DNA from: Thalassospira indica
GTDB taxonomy: Bacteria; Pseudomonadota; Alphaproteobacteria; Rhodospirillales; Thalassospiraceae
Direction: 5' to 3'
DNA length: 64,000 nucleotides
NCBI RefSeq assembly: GCF_003403095.1
Contig: NZ_CP031555.1
Coordinates: forward strand, 2,460,001-2,524,000
Shown here in pieces: positions 26,932 through 35,873 of the stretch. The notes below the pieces were generated by a model that saw only the letters and a program-made list of their open reading frames with translations, ran no database searches and was not told where the DNA came from. The first letter of the stretch is position 1. Each line of letters begins with the position of its first letter. The position numbers and the translations under genes were made by a program.

Positions 26932-28128
26932 TTACCTCTCCACCAGTGCCATTTTCTTGTTGAACCAGTTCATAAAGAGCGAGGTCAACAAGGACAAACC
27001 AAGATAGATCGACATGAAGATCGAGATGGCCTCGATCGCCTGACCTGTCTGGTTCATGGTCGTGTTGGAAACAGAAACCAGATCCGGATAACCGACGGCA
27101 ACAGCCAAAGAGCTGTTCTTGGTCAGGTTAAGATACTGGTTGGTCAGTGGCGGGATCGCGACACGCATGGATTGCGGCAGGATCACCTTGCGAAGCGCAA
27201 TAGAACGGCGAATGCCCAAACTGTCGGCAGCTTCCCACTGGCCATTCGGAACAGCCTGAATACCGGAACGAACAACCTCGGCAACATAGGTCGAGGTGTA
27301 AACCGTAAGCCCGATCAGAACCGCCATGAATTCAGGTGAAATGTTGTAGCCGCCCTGAATGTTAAAGCCTTTGAGGGCCGGCATGCTCATGTCGGTCGGT
27401 GCGCCACCTGCCAGATAGGCAGCCAGAACGAGACCGACGAAAATACCGATCCCGGCAAGAAGCATCGGGAAGGGCTGACCTGTGGCGTCCTGGCGTTTCT
27501 TGGCCCATTTCTTGACGAAATAGATCACAACGCAGGCAATCACGGCCGCAATGGTCATAAGGGTATAGGCGTTATCAGGTTCCGGCACCGGCAAATACAT
27601 ACCGCGCGACGTCAGCAAAACACCGGGCAGAGGCTCCAGCGCGTCGCGTGGATGCGGGAAAGCGCTTGGAATAAGTGCGTACCAGAAGAACAGTTGCAAC
27701 AGGACCGGAATGTTCCGGAACGTTTCAACATACACAGTCGCAAGTTTGCGAACGATCCAGTTCGAGGACAGGCGGGCAATGCCAAAGATTGTCCCGATAA
27801 TCGTACACAAAATGATCCCAAGCAGTGACACCTTCACAGTGTTCAGAAGACCGACCATCAACGCCGTCGCATAGTCGCTTTGGGCGCTGTAGTCGATCAT
27901 GGTTTCACTGATCTCGAAGGAAGCTTCAAGATCAAGGAACCCGTAACCGGTTGAGATGTTCTGTTGTTCAAGGTTGTACAAGGTGTTGGACACCAGGTAC
28001 CAGCCCGCAAGAACGATCAGTCCAATTGCGACTACTTGATAAAGCACCGCACGGACGTTTTCGTCATTGAGATAATCAACGAGGCCCTTGGAACGAACAT
28101 CCCCCGGGGCATTTTGAGGCTTACTCAT
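26932..28128 (-). CDS. aapQ: General L-amino acid ABC transporter permease AapQ
   Basis: A 398-aa permease. N-terminal and internal hydrophobic segments are separated by a long insertion, and the EAA loop is QAVPNGQWEAADSLGIRRS then KVILPQSMRVAIPP. Length and insertion are typical of AapQ. It is separated from aapJ by 117 bp containing a hairpin. Confidence 0.94.
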   Translation of the reverse strand: MSKPQNAPGDVRSKGLVDYLNDENVRAVLYQVVAIGLIVLAGWYLVSNTLYNLEQQNISTGYGFLDLEASFEISETMIDYSAQSDYATALMVGLLNTVKVSLLGIILCTIIGTIFGIARLSSNWIVRKLATVYVETFRNIPVLLQLFFWYALIPSAFPHPRDALEPLPGVLLTSRGMYLPVPEPDNAYTLMTIAAVIACVVIYFVKKWAKKRQDATGQPFPMLLAGIGIFVGLVLAAYLAGGAPTDMSMPALKGFNIQGGYNISPEFMAVLIGLTVYTSTYVAEVVRSGIQAVPNGQWEAADSLGIRRSIALRKVILPQSMRVAIPPLTNQYLNLTKNSSLAVAVGYPDLVSVSNTTMNQTGQAIEAISIFMSIYLGLSLLTSLFMNWFNKKMALVER

Positions 28129-28177
28129 ATGACCCTCAGGTGTAGATTGTATCCAAAATCAGCAAGCACCTAACGAA

Positions 28178-28215
28178 AAGCTCCGCCCATGCGTTCAGGC
28201 AGTGGGGCGGAGCTT
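28178..28215 (-). terminator. Intercistronic hairpin between aapJ and aapQ (attenuator)
   Basis: AAGCTCCGCCC (28178-28188) and GGGCGGAGCTT (28205-28215), with TTTT after the stem on the minus strand. Such hairpins let the binding protein be made in excess of the membrane subunits. Confidence 0.7.
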
Positions 28216-28245
28216 CGTAGGTTTAGGCAGTCGGTTTGCTAGCGA

Positions 28246-29268
28246 TTAGCGAACCGGCCATGCATACTGCAGGCCACCATCGGTCCACAGAGCGTTCAGA
28301 CCACGCTCAAGACCAAGCTTGGCGGTAACGTTTTTCTCATAGCTTTCGCCATAGTTACCGACCTGCTTGATGATGTTGTATGCCCAAGCTTCGTCAAGAC
28401 CAAGAGCTTCACCCATGCCCGGCGAAACGCCCAGAAGACGCTGGATGCCCGGGTTGGTGCTGTTTGCTTTCATGTCGTCAACATTTTCCATGGTGACGCC
28501 ATACTCTTCTGCTTCAACCATTGCAGCAAAAGCCCAGCGAACAACGTCCGACCACTGTTCGTCGCCCTGGGCGACAACCGGGCCGAGCGGCTCTTTGGAG
28601 ATGATTTCCGGAAGGATCACATAGTCAGCCGGATTTTCTGCCATCTGGGTACGGATGGAAGCAAGACCCGAAGCATCGGTGGTGTAAACGTCGCAACGAC
28701 CAGAGAAGAAGGCAGCGGTTGCTTCGTTGATGTTCTCGATAACGACCGGCTCGAAGGACATGCCTTTGGCGCGGAAGTAGTCAGCGAGGTTCAGCTCGGT
28801 CGTGGTGCCCGGCTCAACGCAGACGGTCGCACCGTCAAGCTCGGTTGCGCTGGAAACGCCGAGAGCCTTCGGGATCAGGAAGCCCTGACCGTCATAGTAG
28901 TTGATGCCGACAAAGGTCAGACCCAGTTTCGCATCACGGGTGGTGGTTGCAGTGGTGTTACGCGACAGGATGTCGATTTCACCGGACTGCAGAGCCGTGA
29001 AGCGCTGCGCTGCGGTCAGCGGGGTGTACTGAACGGCGTTTGCGTCACCAAAAACTGCAGCTGCTGCTGCACGGCAGACGTCAACGTCAATACCTTCCCA
29101 TTTACCTTCGGCATTGGCAGCGGAGAAACCCGGAAGACCGGTGTTCACGCCGCACTGAACGAAACCTTTGGCCTTGATGCCGTCAAGAACGGCACCTGCC
29201 TGTGCGTTCTGCGCGGCAACGGCTGCAACGGTCATTGCGCCAGCGGCAAGGATCGTCTGGATTTTCAT
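28246..29268 (-). CDS. aapJ: General L-amino acid ABC transporter substrate-binding protein AapJ
   Basis: A 340-aa periplasmic protein with signal peptide ending near AQA-GAVLDG. The SBP_bac_3 domain shows FVQCGVNTGLPGFS, WEGIDVDVCRAAAAAVFGD, LSRNTTATTTRD and TVCVEPGTTTELNLADYF. These match the AapJ/BztA group that binds many L-amino acids. First gene of the operon, behind a roughly 460-bp AT-rich control region. Confidence 0.95.
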   Translation of the reverse strand: MKIQTILAAGAMTVAAVAAQNAQAGAVLDGIKAKGFVQCGVNTGLPGFSAANAEGKWEGIDVDVCRAAAAAVFGDANAVQYTPLTAAQRFTALQSGEIDILSRNTTATTTRDAKLGLTFVGINYYDGQGFLIPKALGVSSATELDGATVCVEPGTTTELNLADYFRAKGMSFEPVVIENINEATAAFFSGRCDVYTTDASGLASIRTQMAENPADYVILPEIISKEPLGPVVAQGDEQWSDVVRWAFAAMVEAEEYGVTMENVDDMKANSTNPGIQRLLGVSPGMGEALGLDEAWAYNIIKQVGNYGESYEKNVTAKLGLERGLNALWTDGGLQYAWPVR

Positions 29269-29726
29269 AAGATAGCTCCCTTATTAGCAAAGCATTGTTT
29301 TTAGCTTTTGTGCCACCCTGGATATGCACAGCCGCATATCCATTCGTCCGAAGAACATCGGACCGCCAAATTAAGAAATTTTAGGCCGCCTTGTGTCAAG
29401 TGTGAAAAAATTTTGGCAACATTAGAACCTGCCGTGCTGGCTAAAAATTGAGGCTTTTTCTGTGGTTATATCGCGCGGAGATACGATCACATAAAATATA
29501 CGAAACTTTGTTTGTCTCATTTATTCAATAACCTAGTGGTAATTTCATTCTGATCACCGGCAAGACCGAGAATTGCACGAACTTTTTTTCACCAAACAAT
29601 CAGTCATGATCAAAAAAAGTGCATCAGTTCACACTGTTTAAAAAATACGCATCGTTGCACTGCGGAATCGGGAGCGACATTCGTTAAGCAGCGCGGTCGA
29701 GCATCTTGCAAAACAGGATCGGCACG
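29269..29726. promoter_or_regulatory. Control region upstream of aapJ
   Basis: About 460 bp without a gene, AT-rich between 29390 and 29650. It should contain the aapJ promoter and perhaps nitrogen-control sites. I saw no sigma54 promoter with correct GG-N10-GC spacing and no clear palindrome. Confidence 0.45.
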
Positions 29727-29755
29727 AAAAAGCCCCGCTTCGAGATGCGGGGCTT
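29727..29755 (-). terminator. Terminator of aacS
   Basis: AAGCCCCGC (29730-29738) with GCGGGGCTT (29747-29755). On the minus strand TTTTTCG follows. It lies just beyond the aacS stop. Confidence 0.9.
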
Positions 29756-29762
29756 GTCTTGA

Positions 29763-31715
29763 TCAGGTTTTCAGTTCCGACAGGTTGGAAAACAGTTCCA
29801 GTGCCGTCGGGTTGGCCAAGGCTTCCTGATTTTTTACCGGCCGTCCGTGGACAACATCACGAACAGCAAGTTCAGTAATTTTCCCCGATTTTGTCCGCGG
29901 GATATCGGCAACCGCAAGCACCTTGGCAGGGACGTGGCGTGGGGTGCAGTTGTTGCGGATCTGCTTCTTGATCTTGTCGATCAGGGCGGTATCCAATTCG
30001 TAATTGTCGCGGAGCACAACAAACAGGATCACCCGAACGTCGTTATCCCAGTCCTGGCCGATCACAATCGATTCCTGAATTTCAGGTAGTTTTTCTACCT
30101 GACGATAAATCTCTGCCGTGCCGATGCGAACGCCGCCGGGGTTAAGGGTCGCATCCGAGCGGCCATAAATGACCATGCCGCCATCATCATCAAGCTCGAC
30201 ATAGTCGCCATGGCACCAGATGTTATCAAACCGGTCAAAATAGGCGCTGTGATACCGCGAACCATCCGGGTCGTTCCAGAAGCCGACCGGCATCGATGGG
30301 AATGGTTTGGTGCAGACCAGTTCACCTTTTTCGTTCCGCACTGAGTTGCCATCGTCGTCAAACACGTCCACAGCAACACCAAGGGCACGGGTCTGGATGA
30401 CACCACGTTTGACCGGAAGGACGGGGCAAGCCAGCACAAAGCAGCCAAGGATATCTGTGCCGCCTGAAATGGACGCCAGATGAATGTCTTCCTTGATGTC
30501 GCGATAAACGTAATCGAAGCTTTCCGGCGCAAGCGGCGAGCCGGTTGACGTCATTGCACGAACAGTGGACAGATCGTGTGTTTCGCGCGGTTTGAGTTCG
30601 GCCTTGGCCAACGCATCGATATATTTGGCAGATGTGCCAAACAGCGTCATGCCTTCTGCATCGGCATAATCAAACAGGATGTTGCCGCTCGGATAGAAGG
30701 GCGAGCCATCATAAAGCAGAAGCGTTGCACCGGCCGCAAGACCAGCCATCAACCAGTTCCACATCATCCAGCCACAAGTGGTGAAATAGAAAACGCGATC
30801 ACCGGGCGCGACATCACAATGCAGAATATGTTCCGAAACCTGTTTCAGCAGCGTTCCGCCCGTGCCGTGAACAATACATTTCGGCTTACCCGTCGTGCCG
30901 GACGAAAACATCACATAAAGCGGATGATTGAATTCGACCTGTTCGAAGACGATTTTCTCGGTCCGGAAGGTGGCAATGAAATCGTCATAGGTGACGGCGT
31001 TGCGGATATCCGTCGTGTTGGCGCCGTCAAAGGCATAGGGCACGATGACAACCTTTTTCAGGCTGTCGATCCGCTCGACAACATCGTGAACCTTTTCACG
31101 GATGTCGTGTTGCTTGCCGTTATAGTGATAACCGTCAACGGTGATCATCACGGTTGGTTCGATCTGGCCAAAGCGGTCTACAACACCCTGAACGCCGAAA
31201 TCAGGGGAGGCGGAGGACCAGGTTGCCCCGATGGCTGCCGTTGCCAGCATCGCAATCACGGTTTCCGACATGTTTGGCATATAGCCGCATACGCGATCAC
31301 CCTTGCCAACGCCCTCGGCGCGAAGGGCCTGCGAGAATTTCGATACCGCAATATTAAGGTCCGCCCAGGACAGGCGGCTTTTGACCTTGTCTTCACCCCA
31401 GAAAATCAGGGCGTCGGTGTCGTCATCACGGACCAGAAGGTTCTCGGCAAAGTTCAGGCGCGCGTCCGGGAAGAACTGGGCGCCCGGCATTTTGTTGCCG
31501 TCGATCAGCACACGTTCGCCCCATGTTTCCGCTTTCAGGTCGGCATATTCGATAAGAGCAGGCCAGAAACGTTCAATCTCGGCAACGGACCAGTCATAGA
31601 GTTCGGTGAAACTCTGAAGGTTAAGCGCATGCTTTTCATTCACCCAGTCGCGAAAGCGGGTGACGTTTGCATTTTCAACGCGTTCTTTCGTCGGTTGCCA
31701 AAGAAAGTCGCTCAT
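29763..31715 (-). CDS. aacS: Acetoacetate-CoA ligase
   Basis: A 650-aa adenylate-forming enzyme of the acetoacetyl-CoA synthetase family. Visible are the N-terminal ACAS_N segment (LQSFTELYDWSVAEIERFW), the P-loop-like MFSSGTTGKPKCIVHG, GWMMWN, and the C-terminal hinge and lysine region PRTKSGKITELAV. It activates acetoacetate from ketone bodies or poly-hydroxybutyrate breakdown. GAGGA precedes two adjacent ATG codons (31718 and 31715); the second has better spacing. A 15-bp palindrome lies about 135 bp upstream. Confidence 0.92.
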   Translation of the reverse strand: MSDFLWQPTKERVENANVTRFRDWVNEKHALNLQSFTELYDWSVAEIERFWPALIEYADLKAETWGERVLIDGNKMPGAQFFPDARLNFAENLLVRDDDTDALIFWGEDKVKSRLSWADLNIAVSKFSQALRAEGVGKGDRVCGYMPNMSETVIAMLATAAIGATWSSASPDFGVQGVVDRFGQIEPTVMITVDGYHYNGKQHDIREKVHDVVERIDSLKKVVIVPYAFDGANTTDIRNAVTYDDFIATFRTEKIVFEQVEFNHPLYVMFSSGTTGKPKCIVHGTGGTLLKQVSEHILHCDVAPGDRVFYFTTCGWMMWNWLMAGLAAGATLLLYDGSPFYPSGNILFDYADAEGMTLFGTSAKYIDALAKAELKPRETHDLSTVRAMTSTGSPLAPESFDYVYRDIKEDIHLASISGGTDILGCFVLACPVLPVKRGVIQTRALGVAVDVFDDDGNSVRNEKGELVCTKPFPSMPVGFWNDPDGSRYHSAYFDRFDNIWCHGDYVELDDDGGMVIYGRSDATLNPGGVRIGTAEIYRQVEKLPEIQESIVIGQDWDNDVRVILFVVLRDNYELDTALIDKIKKQIRNNCTPRHVPAKVLAVADIPRTKSGKITELAVRDVVHGRPVKNQEALANPTALELFSNLSELKT

Positions 31716-32137
31716 CATGAGTCCTCTGTTTCCTGCCGAACGTTTCGATCTGGTCGGCGCATCCTTTGAGGGCGCCAAATTGGTAGTCCTTTACCGCTTT
31801 TTCTAGGCGTAAAAATGCGGACCAGCAAGTGAAGTAACACAGATGTCCTTTATTGGTAATACCAATTGGCTTATTTTTTATCATATATAAGGTGAGATCT
31901 ATTTATTAAGTATATGTATTTAATTGATAAATGTCTAAACTTGCAGCGCTCAAAAATATTGTGAGTTGGAGCTTAAAAATAGCCCACAAGGCTAATAAAA
32001 TATCAAATGGCGACCGGTTTTTATTCTATCGTGATTCGTTGGGTTGCGATGCAGGTGTGTCTTGCACGTGAAAACGCTTGCACGCCTGTCTGGGCATATT
32101 AGGTTGACACAGCATTTCACGAGACATGGAGATAACC
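31716..32137. promoter_or_regulatory. AT-rich divergent control region between aacS and moaB
   Basis: About 420 bp without a gene. The part from 31845 to 32040 is very AT-rich compared with the rest of the window. It holds the palindrome at 31852-31866. No gene or further structured element seen. Confidence 0.5.
31852..31866. promoter_or_regulatory. Palindrome resembling a GntR/FadR-subfamily operator
   Basis: ATTGGTAATACCAAT is a perfect 7-bp inverted repeat around one base. It contains the TTGGT...ACCAA arms known for PdhR/LldR-type regulators. It lies upstream of aacS. Confidence 0.45.
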
Positions 32138-32668
32138 GTGGCAGGTATTGACGAAAGCCAACCCTTTGTATCGATCAATATTGCCGTATTGACCGTCAGC
32201 GATACGCGCGATCTCCATAACGACACCTCGGGCGAGGTTCTTTGCGAACGCATCATCGCCAAGGGCCATCACGTTTATGAACGCAAAATCCTGAAAGACG
32301 ATCAATTGGCTTTGCGCAAGCAGCTCGGTGCTTGGTGCTCAAACCCGGATGTCGATGTGATCATTACCACCGGCGGCACAGGTGTTACCGGGCGCGACGT
32401 GACGGTGGAGGCCCACCGGGCAATCTACGAAAAGGAAATACCCGGCTTCGGCGAACTGTTCCGTTGGATATCATATCAGAAAATTGGCACATCCACCGTG
32501 CAATCACGTGCGACTGCGGGGGTATGTATGGGAACCTATATGTTTGCGTTACCCGGATCGACCGGGGCATGCAAAGATGCCTGGGACGAAATTCTGACCT
32601 ATCAGCTTGATATCCGCCATCGGCCGTGCAACTTCGTCGAGCTCATGCCGCGTCTTCTTGAAGAATAG
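32138..32668 (+). CDS. moaB: Molybdenum cofactor biosynthesis protein B
   Basis: A 176-aa MoaB/MogA-fold protein: INIAVLTVSDTRD, the substrate loop TTGGTGVTGRDVT and ALPGSTGACKDAW. It takes part in molybdopterin adenylylation. A GTG at 32138 is preferred because GGAG lies 5 nt before it; an in-frame ATG at 32126 lacks a good site and would place the GGAG inside the gene. No other moa genes are nearby. Confidence 0.9.
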   Translation: MAGIDESQPFVSINIAVLTVSDTRDLHNDTSGEVLCERIIAKGHHVYERKILKDDQLALRKQLGAWCSNPDVDVIITTGGTGVTGRDVTVEAHRAIYEKEIPGFGELFRWISYQKIGTSTVQSRATAGVCMGTYMFALPGSTGACKDAWDEILTYQLDIRHRPCNFVELMPRLLEE

Positions 32669-32733
32669 GGACGCGCGCCGTCCATATACGTTGCCCGCGA
32701 TCCCTAAATTCCCCCAAATAACAAGGACTTCCG

Positions 32734-33501
32734 ATGGAATTTATCTCGGATCCGTTTTTCTATGTTGTCGGCATTCCCGCCGTCTTGATCGCCGGTGTCT
32801 CAAAAAGCGGCTTTGGCGGCGGGCTCGGTGTTGTGGCTGTGCCTTTGATGGCGTTGGCAGTATCGCCACAGGCCGCCGCGGCGATCATGCTTCCCATCCT
32901 GTGCCTGATGGACCTTGCAAATGTCTGGGCCTATCGCAACCGCTGGGATCGCCGGAACATGAAGATCCTGGTGCCGGCCGCATTGCTGGGCATTCTTGTC
33001 GGGACATTGTCTTTCAGCTACCTGAACGAGGCAGCCGTCAAACTGATCATCGCGATGATCGCGATCATCTTTACCCTAGATCATTGGCTCCGTGGCCGGA
33101 AGGAAACCGGTGCACCGGGCAAGGCAACGATTGGTAAGGGCACGGTTCTTGGTGCGCTGGCAGGTTTCACCAGTTTCGTCGCCCACGCGGGCGGGCCACC
33201 GGTATCGGTTTATCTGCTGCCGCAACGAATGGACAAATCGATCTTTGTCGGTACGACAGTCATGTTCTTCATTGTCGTCAATTACGTCAAACTGATCCCG
33301 TATGCGCTGCTTGGGCAATTCGATGCATCCAACCTTGGAACATCACTTTTGTTCGTGCCGATCGCGCTGTTCGGGACGTGGCTTGGCTTGTGGGCGCATG
33401 ACAAAGTCAGTGTCAAATTGTTCTACCGGGTTTGCTATAGCCTGTTGTTCCTGACAGGGATTAAGCTGCTTGCGGATTCGATCCTCGAATTTACAGCCTA
33501 A
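32734..33501 (+). CDS. TSUP-family (TauE/SafE-like) membrane permease
   Basis: A 255-aa protein with about 8 helices and the family's two glycine-rich repeats: AGVSKSGFGGGLGVVAVPLMAL near the start, and AGFTSFVAHAGGPPVSVYLLP in the middle. Relatives export sulfite or sulfoacetate or move other organosulfur anions. It is 65 bp downstream of moaB, but no functional link is visible. Substrate unknown. Confidence 0.88.
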   Translation: MEFISDPFFYVVGIPAVLIAGVSKSGFGGGLGVVAVPLMALAVSPQAAAAIMLPILCLMDLANVWAYRNRWDRRNMKILVPAALLGILVGTLSFSYLNEAAVKLIIAMIAIIFTLDHWLRGRKETGAPGKATIGKGTVLGALAGFTSFVAHAGGPPVSVYLLPQRMDKSIFVGTTVMFFIVVNYVKLIPYALLGQFDASNLGTSLLFVPIALFGTWLGLWAHDKVSVKLFYRVCYSLLFLTGIKLLADSILEFTA

Positions 33502-33776
33502 ATATTGCATCGGTTTGCGCGGTACTTTAACGCTCTGCGCTAACTGTCGACGTGTCGATCAATGGTTTTGATGTGATGTATCCACTCGCGTCAGGATGGA
33601 AATGGCATACGCCAATGAGATAGCCGTGTGGTCCGAATATAATCCTGTATTTACGTAATGGTATAAGTGGCTTATTAGATATCAGTGCTGCAAAGACAAG
33701 CAGAATGGATGGCGAATAAAAGCACGCGATCAGCAGCCAGGAGGAAACCTGATGCGCATATGGGAGCTTTATTTAA

Positions 33777-34805
33777 ATGCCAGAAAGAATTCTGCAGGTT
33801 GCGACAGCAATTTCCGGGCAAGCCAATGATAAAATTACCGAAATCAAGGCCGTTACACGGGCAACACGAACTCTTGCACTGAATGCGTTGATCGAGGCCG
33901 CACGCGCAGGCGAAGTGGGCCGGGGTTTTGGCGTTGTTGCCAACGAGGTCAAGGAAATCTCGCAGCGTGTGAACGTGATTACCGAAGAACTTGAAGACAT
34001 GTTTCTGACGCTTGCCTCCGATCTGGAGAAAACAGCGCAGACGGTTCGTGGTGATCGTTTTGCCGACCTTGCCCGTTATTCTGTCGAATTGATGGATCGC
34101 AACCTGTACGAAAGATCTTGCGATGTGCGTTGGTGGGCAACCGACGCGGCCGTGGTCGATGTTTGTGAAAATCTGCAAGACCCTGCGTTTGCGTCGCGTG
34201 CATCGGAACGGCTCGGTGTGATCCTTGATTCCTATACCGTGTATCTCGATCTTTGGGTGGCTGACCGGAACGGCAACGTCATTGCCAACGGACGCCCGGA
34301 CTCCTATCGCGTGATGGGGAAAAATGTTTCTGATCAGGGCTGGTTTCAGGAAGCGTTGCGCTGTCGCGATGGTGGACACTATGCCGTCGCGGATGTGGCA
34401 TCCAATTCACTGCTAAACAACGCCGCATCCCCGACTTATGCGACCGCCGTACGCCGGGGCGGTGCCGTTGATGGCGATGTGATCGGTGTTTTGGGCGTCT
34501 TTTTTGACTGGGAAAGCCAGGCACCGATGATCGTTAAATCGCTGAACTTCAACGCGGAAGAACGTGAACGTACCCGGGTGATGTTGATCGACGCAAAAAA
34601 TCGGGTTCTTGCTGCTTCCGATGACCGCGGCGTGCTCAGCGAAACATTTAATCTGCGGGTCGATGATCCTGCCCGCGGGGCCTATCTGCTTGAAGACGGA
34701 TCCCTTGTGGCCTACGCCTTGACGCCGGGTTACGAAACCTATCAAGGGCTCGGCTGGCGTGGGGTTATCGTGCAAACACCAAGAGCGGAAAATGCCGTCG
34801 CCTAA
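33777..34805 (+). CDS. Soluble chemoreceptor-like protein: MCP signalling tip followed by a Cache-like sensor domain
   Basis: A 342-aa protein without signal peptide or membrane helix. Residues about 15-65 reproduce the MCP hairpin tip (RTLALNALIEAARAGEVGRGFGVVANEVKEIS). Residues about 110-335 look like a periplasmic-type Cache sensor (YLDLWVADRNGNVIANGRPD, GKNVSDQGWFQEALRCRDGGHYAVADV, GVLGVFFDWE, VMLIDAKNRVLAASDD). The usual order is reversed and most of the MCP coiled coil is missing. GGGAG lies 13 nt upstream, so the start is somewhat uncertain. Probably cytoplasmic. Confidence 0.75.
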   Translation: MPERILQVATAISGQANDKITEIKAVTRATRTLALNALIEAARAGEVGRGFGVVANEVKEISQRVNVITEELEDMFLTLASDLEKTAQTVRGDRFADLARYSVELMDRNLYERSCDVRWWATDAAVVDVCENLQDPAFASRASERLGVILDSYTVYLDLWVADRNGNVIANGRPDSYRVMGKNVSDQGWFQEALRCRDGGHYAVADVASNSLLNNAASPTYATAVRRGGAVDGDVIGVLGVFFDWESQAPMIVKSLNFNAEERERTRVMLIDAKNRVLAASDDRGVLSETFNLRVDDPARGAYLLEDGSLVAYALTPGYETYQGLGWRGVIVQTPRAENAVA

Positions 34806-34842
34806 CTGTAGACGTCTAGGCGAACCACGATATCTATCTGCT

Positions 34843-34883
34843 AAAAGAAGACGGGCAACTTGTGTTGGTGCCCGTCTTCTTTT
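34843..34883 (+). terminator. Terminator of the chemoreceptor-like gene
   Basis: AAAAGAAGACGGGCA (34843-34857) and TGCCCGTCTTCTTTT (34869-34883), a 15-bp perfect stem followed by more T residues. Confidence 0.92.
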
Positions 34884-34990
34884 GTTTTGTGCGCAGGTGT
34901 TTGCGCTTGCCCCTTGGCGTGAAAAGAGCTAACGATGCTGTCACTTTATTGATAAAATGTCATCGTATCTGCCTTAAAGGATGAAAGCTG

Positions 34991-35803
34991 TTGGAACTGA
35001 TCCTTGCCAAAATTGCCGTGTCAATCGGAACGGTGCTGGGGCTTTCGATGCTTGCAGAAAGAGCAGGGCCACGTGTCGCCGGCGTGCTGTCAGGTTACCC
35101 GTTGGGAACAGCCATCCTTTTGTATTTCATCGCAATTGAGCAAGGTGTTGCCTTCGCAAGTGAAAGCGCGGTGTACGCCTTGCCCGGCCTGATTGCGACC
35201 TTAACCTTCCTCTATGCCTATTTCATTGTGTCGCGCCAATGCGTGCGCCTGCCTGTCTTTCCACAGATTCTGCTCAGTTCGCTCGGCGCGTTTGTCACTT
35301 ATCTGTCGGTCTCCTGGTTGTTTCAGCTTGCACCGATGAGCTTGACGCAGGCGGCGGTGATTTTGCTGGTTGCGATCGTTGTCGCACTCATTCTTTTCCG
35401 CAAGATCGAGAATGTGCGTATTCTCAATCGGGTTCGCCTGACCAAGCGTGTTGTTTTGCTTCGCGCTTCACTGGCGGCAATCATCGTTCTGGTCATCAGC
35501 GGCATGGCGGCGTGGATTGGTCCGCGCTGGGCAGGATTGTTGTCAGGTTTCCCCGTAACACTCTATCCCATGATGCTGATCCTTCATTTCACCTATGGGG
35601 CCGAACCGGTGCATACGGTTATTCGAAACTTTCCCAGAGGAATGGGGGCATTATGGGTTTATATCCTTGCCGTGACCCTTGGTTATCCTGTTCTTGGTCT
35701 TGGCTTGGGCACGCTGTGTGCCTTTGGTGCTGCTACGGTCTATCTGGTCGGGTACACCACTTTCGTCTGGGTCCGCCAAAAGTCCGTGCAAGCAGCGCAA
35801 TGA
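34991..35803 (+). CDS. Hydrophobic membrane protein with internal duplication
   Basis: A 270-aa protein with about 8 hydrophobic helices. The two halves share a motif: GPRVAGVLSGYPLGTAILLY near residue 26, and GPRWAGLLSGFPVTLYPMML near residue 177. This suggests two repeats, as in many small permeases. The start is a TTG at 34991 with AAAGGA 8 nt upstream. It precedes an IclR regulator on the same strand. Function not recognised. Confidence 0.75.
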   Translation: MELILAKIAVSIGTVLGLSMLAERAGPRVAGVLSGYPLGTAILLYFIAIEQGVAFASESAVYALPGLIATLTFLYAYFIVSRQCVRLPVFPQILLSSLGAFVTYLSVSWLFQLAPMSLTQAAVILLVAIVVALILFRKIENVRILNRVRLTKRVVLLRASLAAIIVLVISGMAAWIGPRWAGLLSGFPVTLYPMMLILHFTYGAEPVHTVIRNFPRGMGALWVYILAVTLGYPVLGLGLGTLCAFGAATVYLVGYTTFVWVRQKSVQAAQ

Positions 35804-35873
35804 TCTCCTAACATTCAGAGAACACGACAATGATGGTCGGTCAAATCGACCGCGCACAGGGAGTAGTCGCTGA

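Noticed and set aside
29300..29316. TGGCAC-like sequence before aapJ as a sigma54 promoter
   Set aside because: The distance between the GG and GC elements is several bases too short for sigma54.
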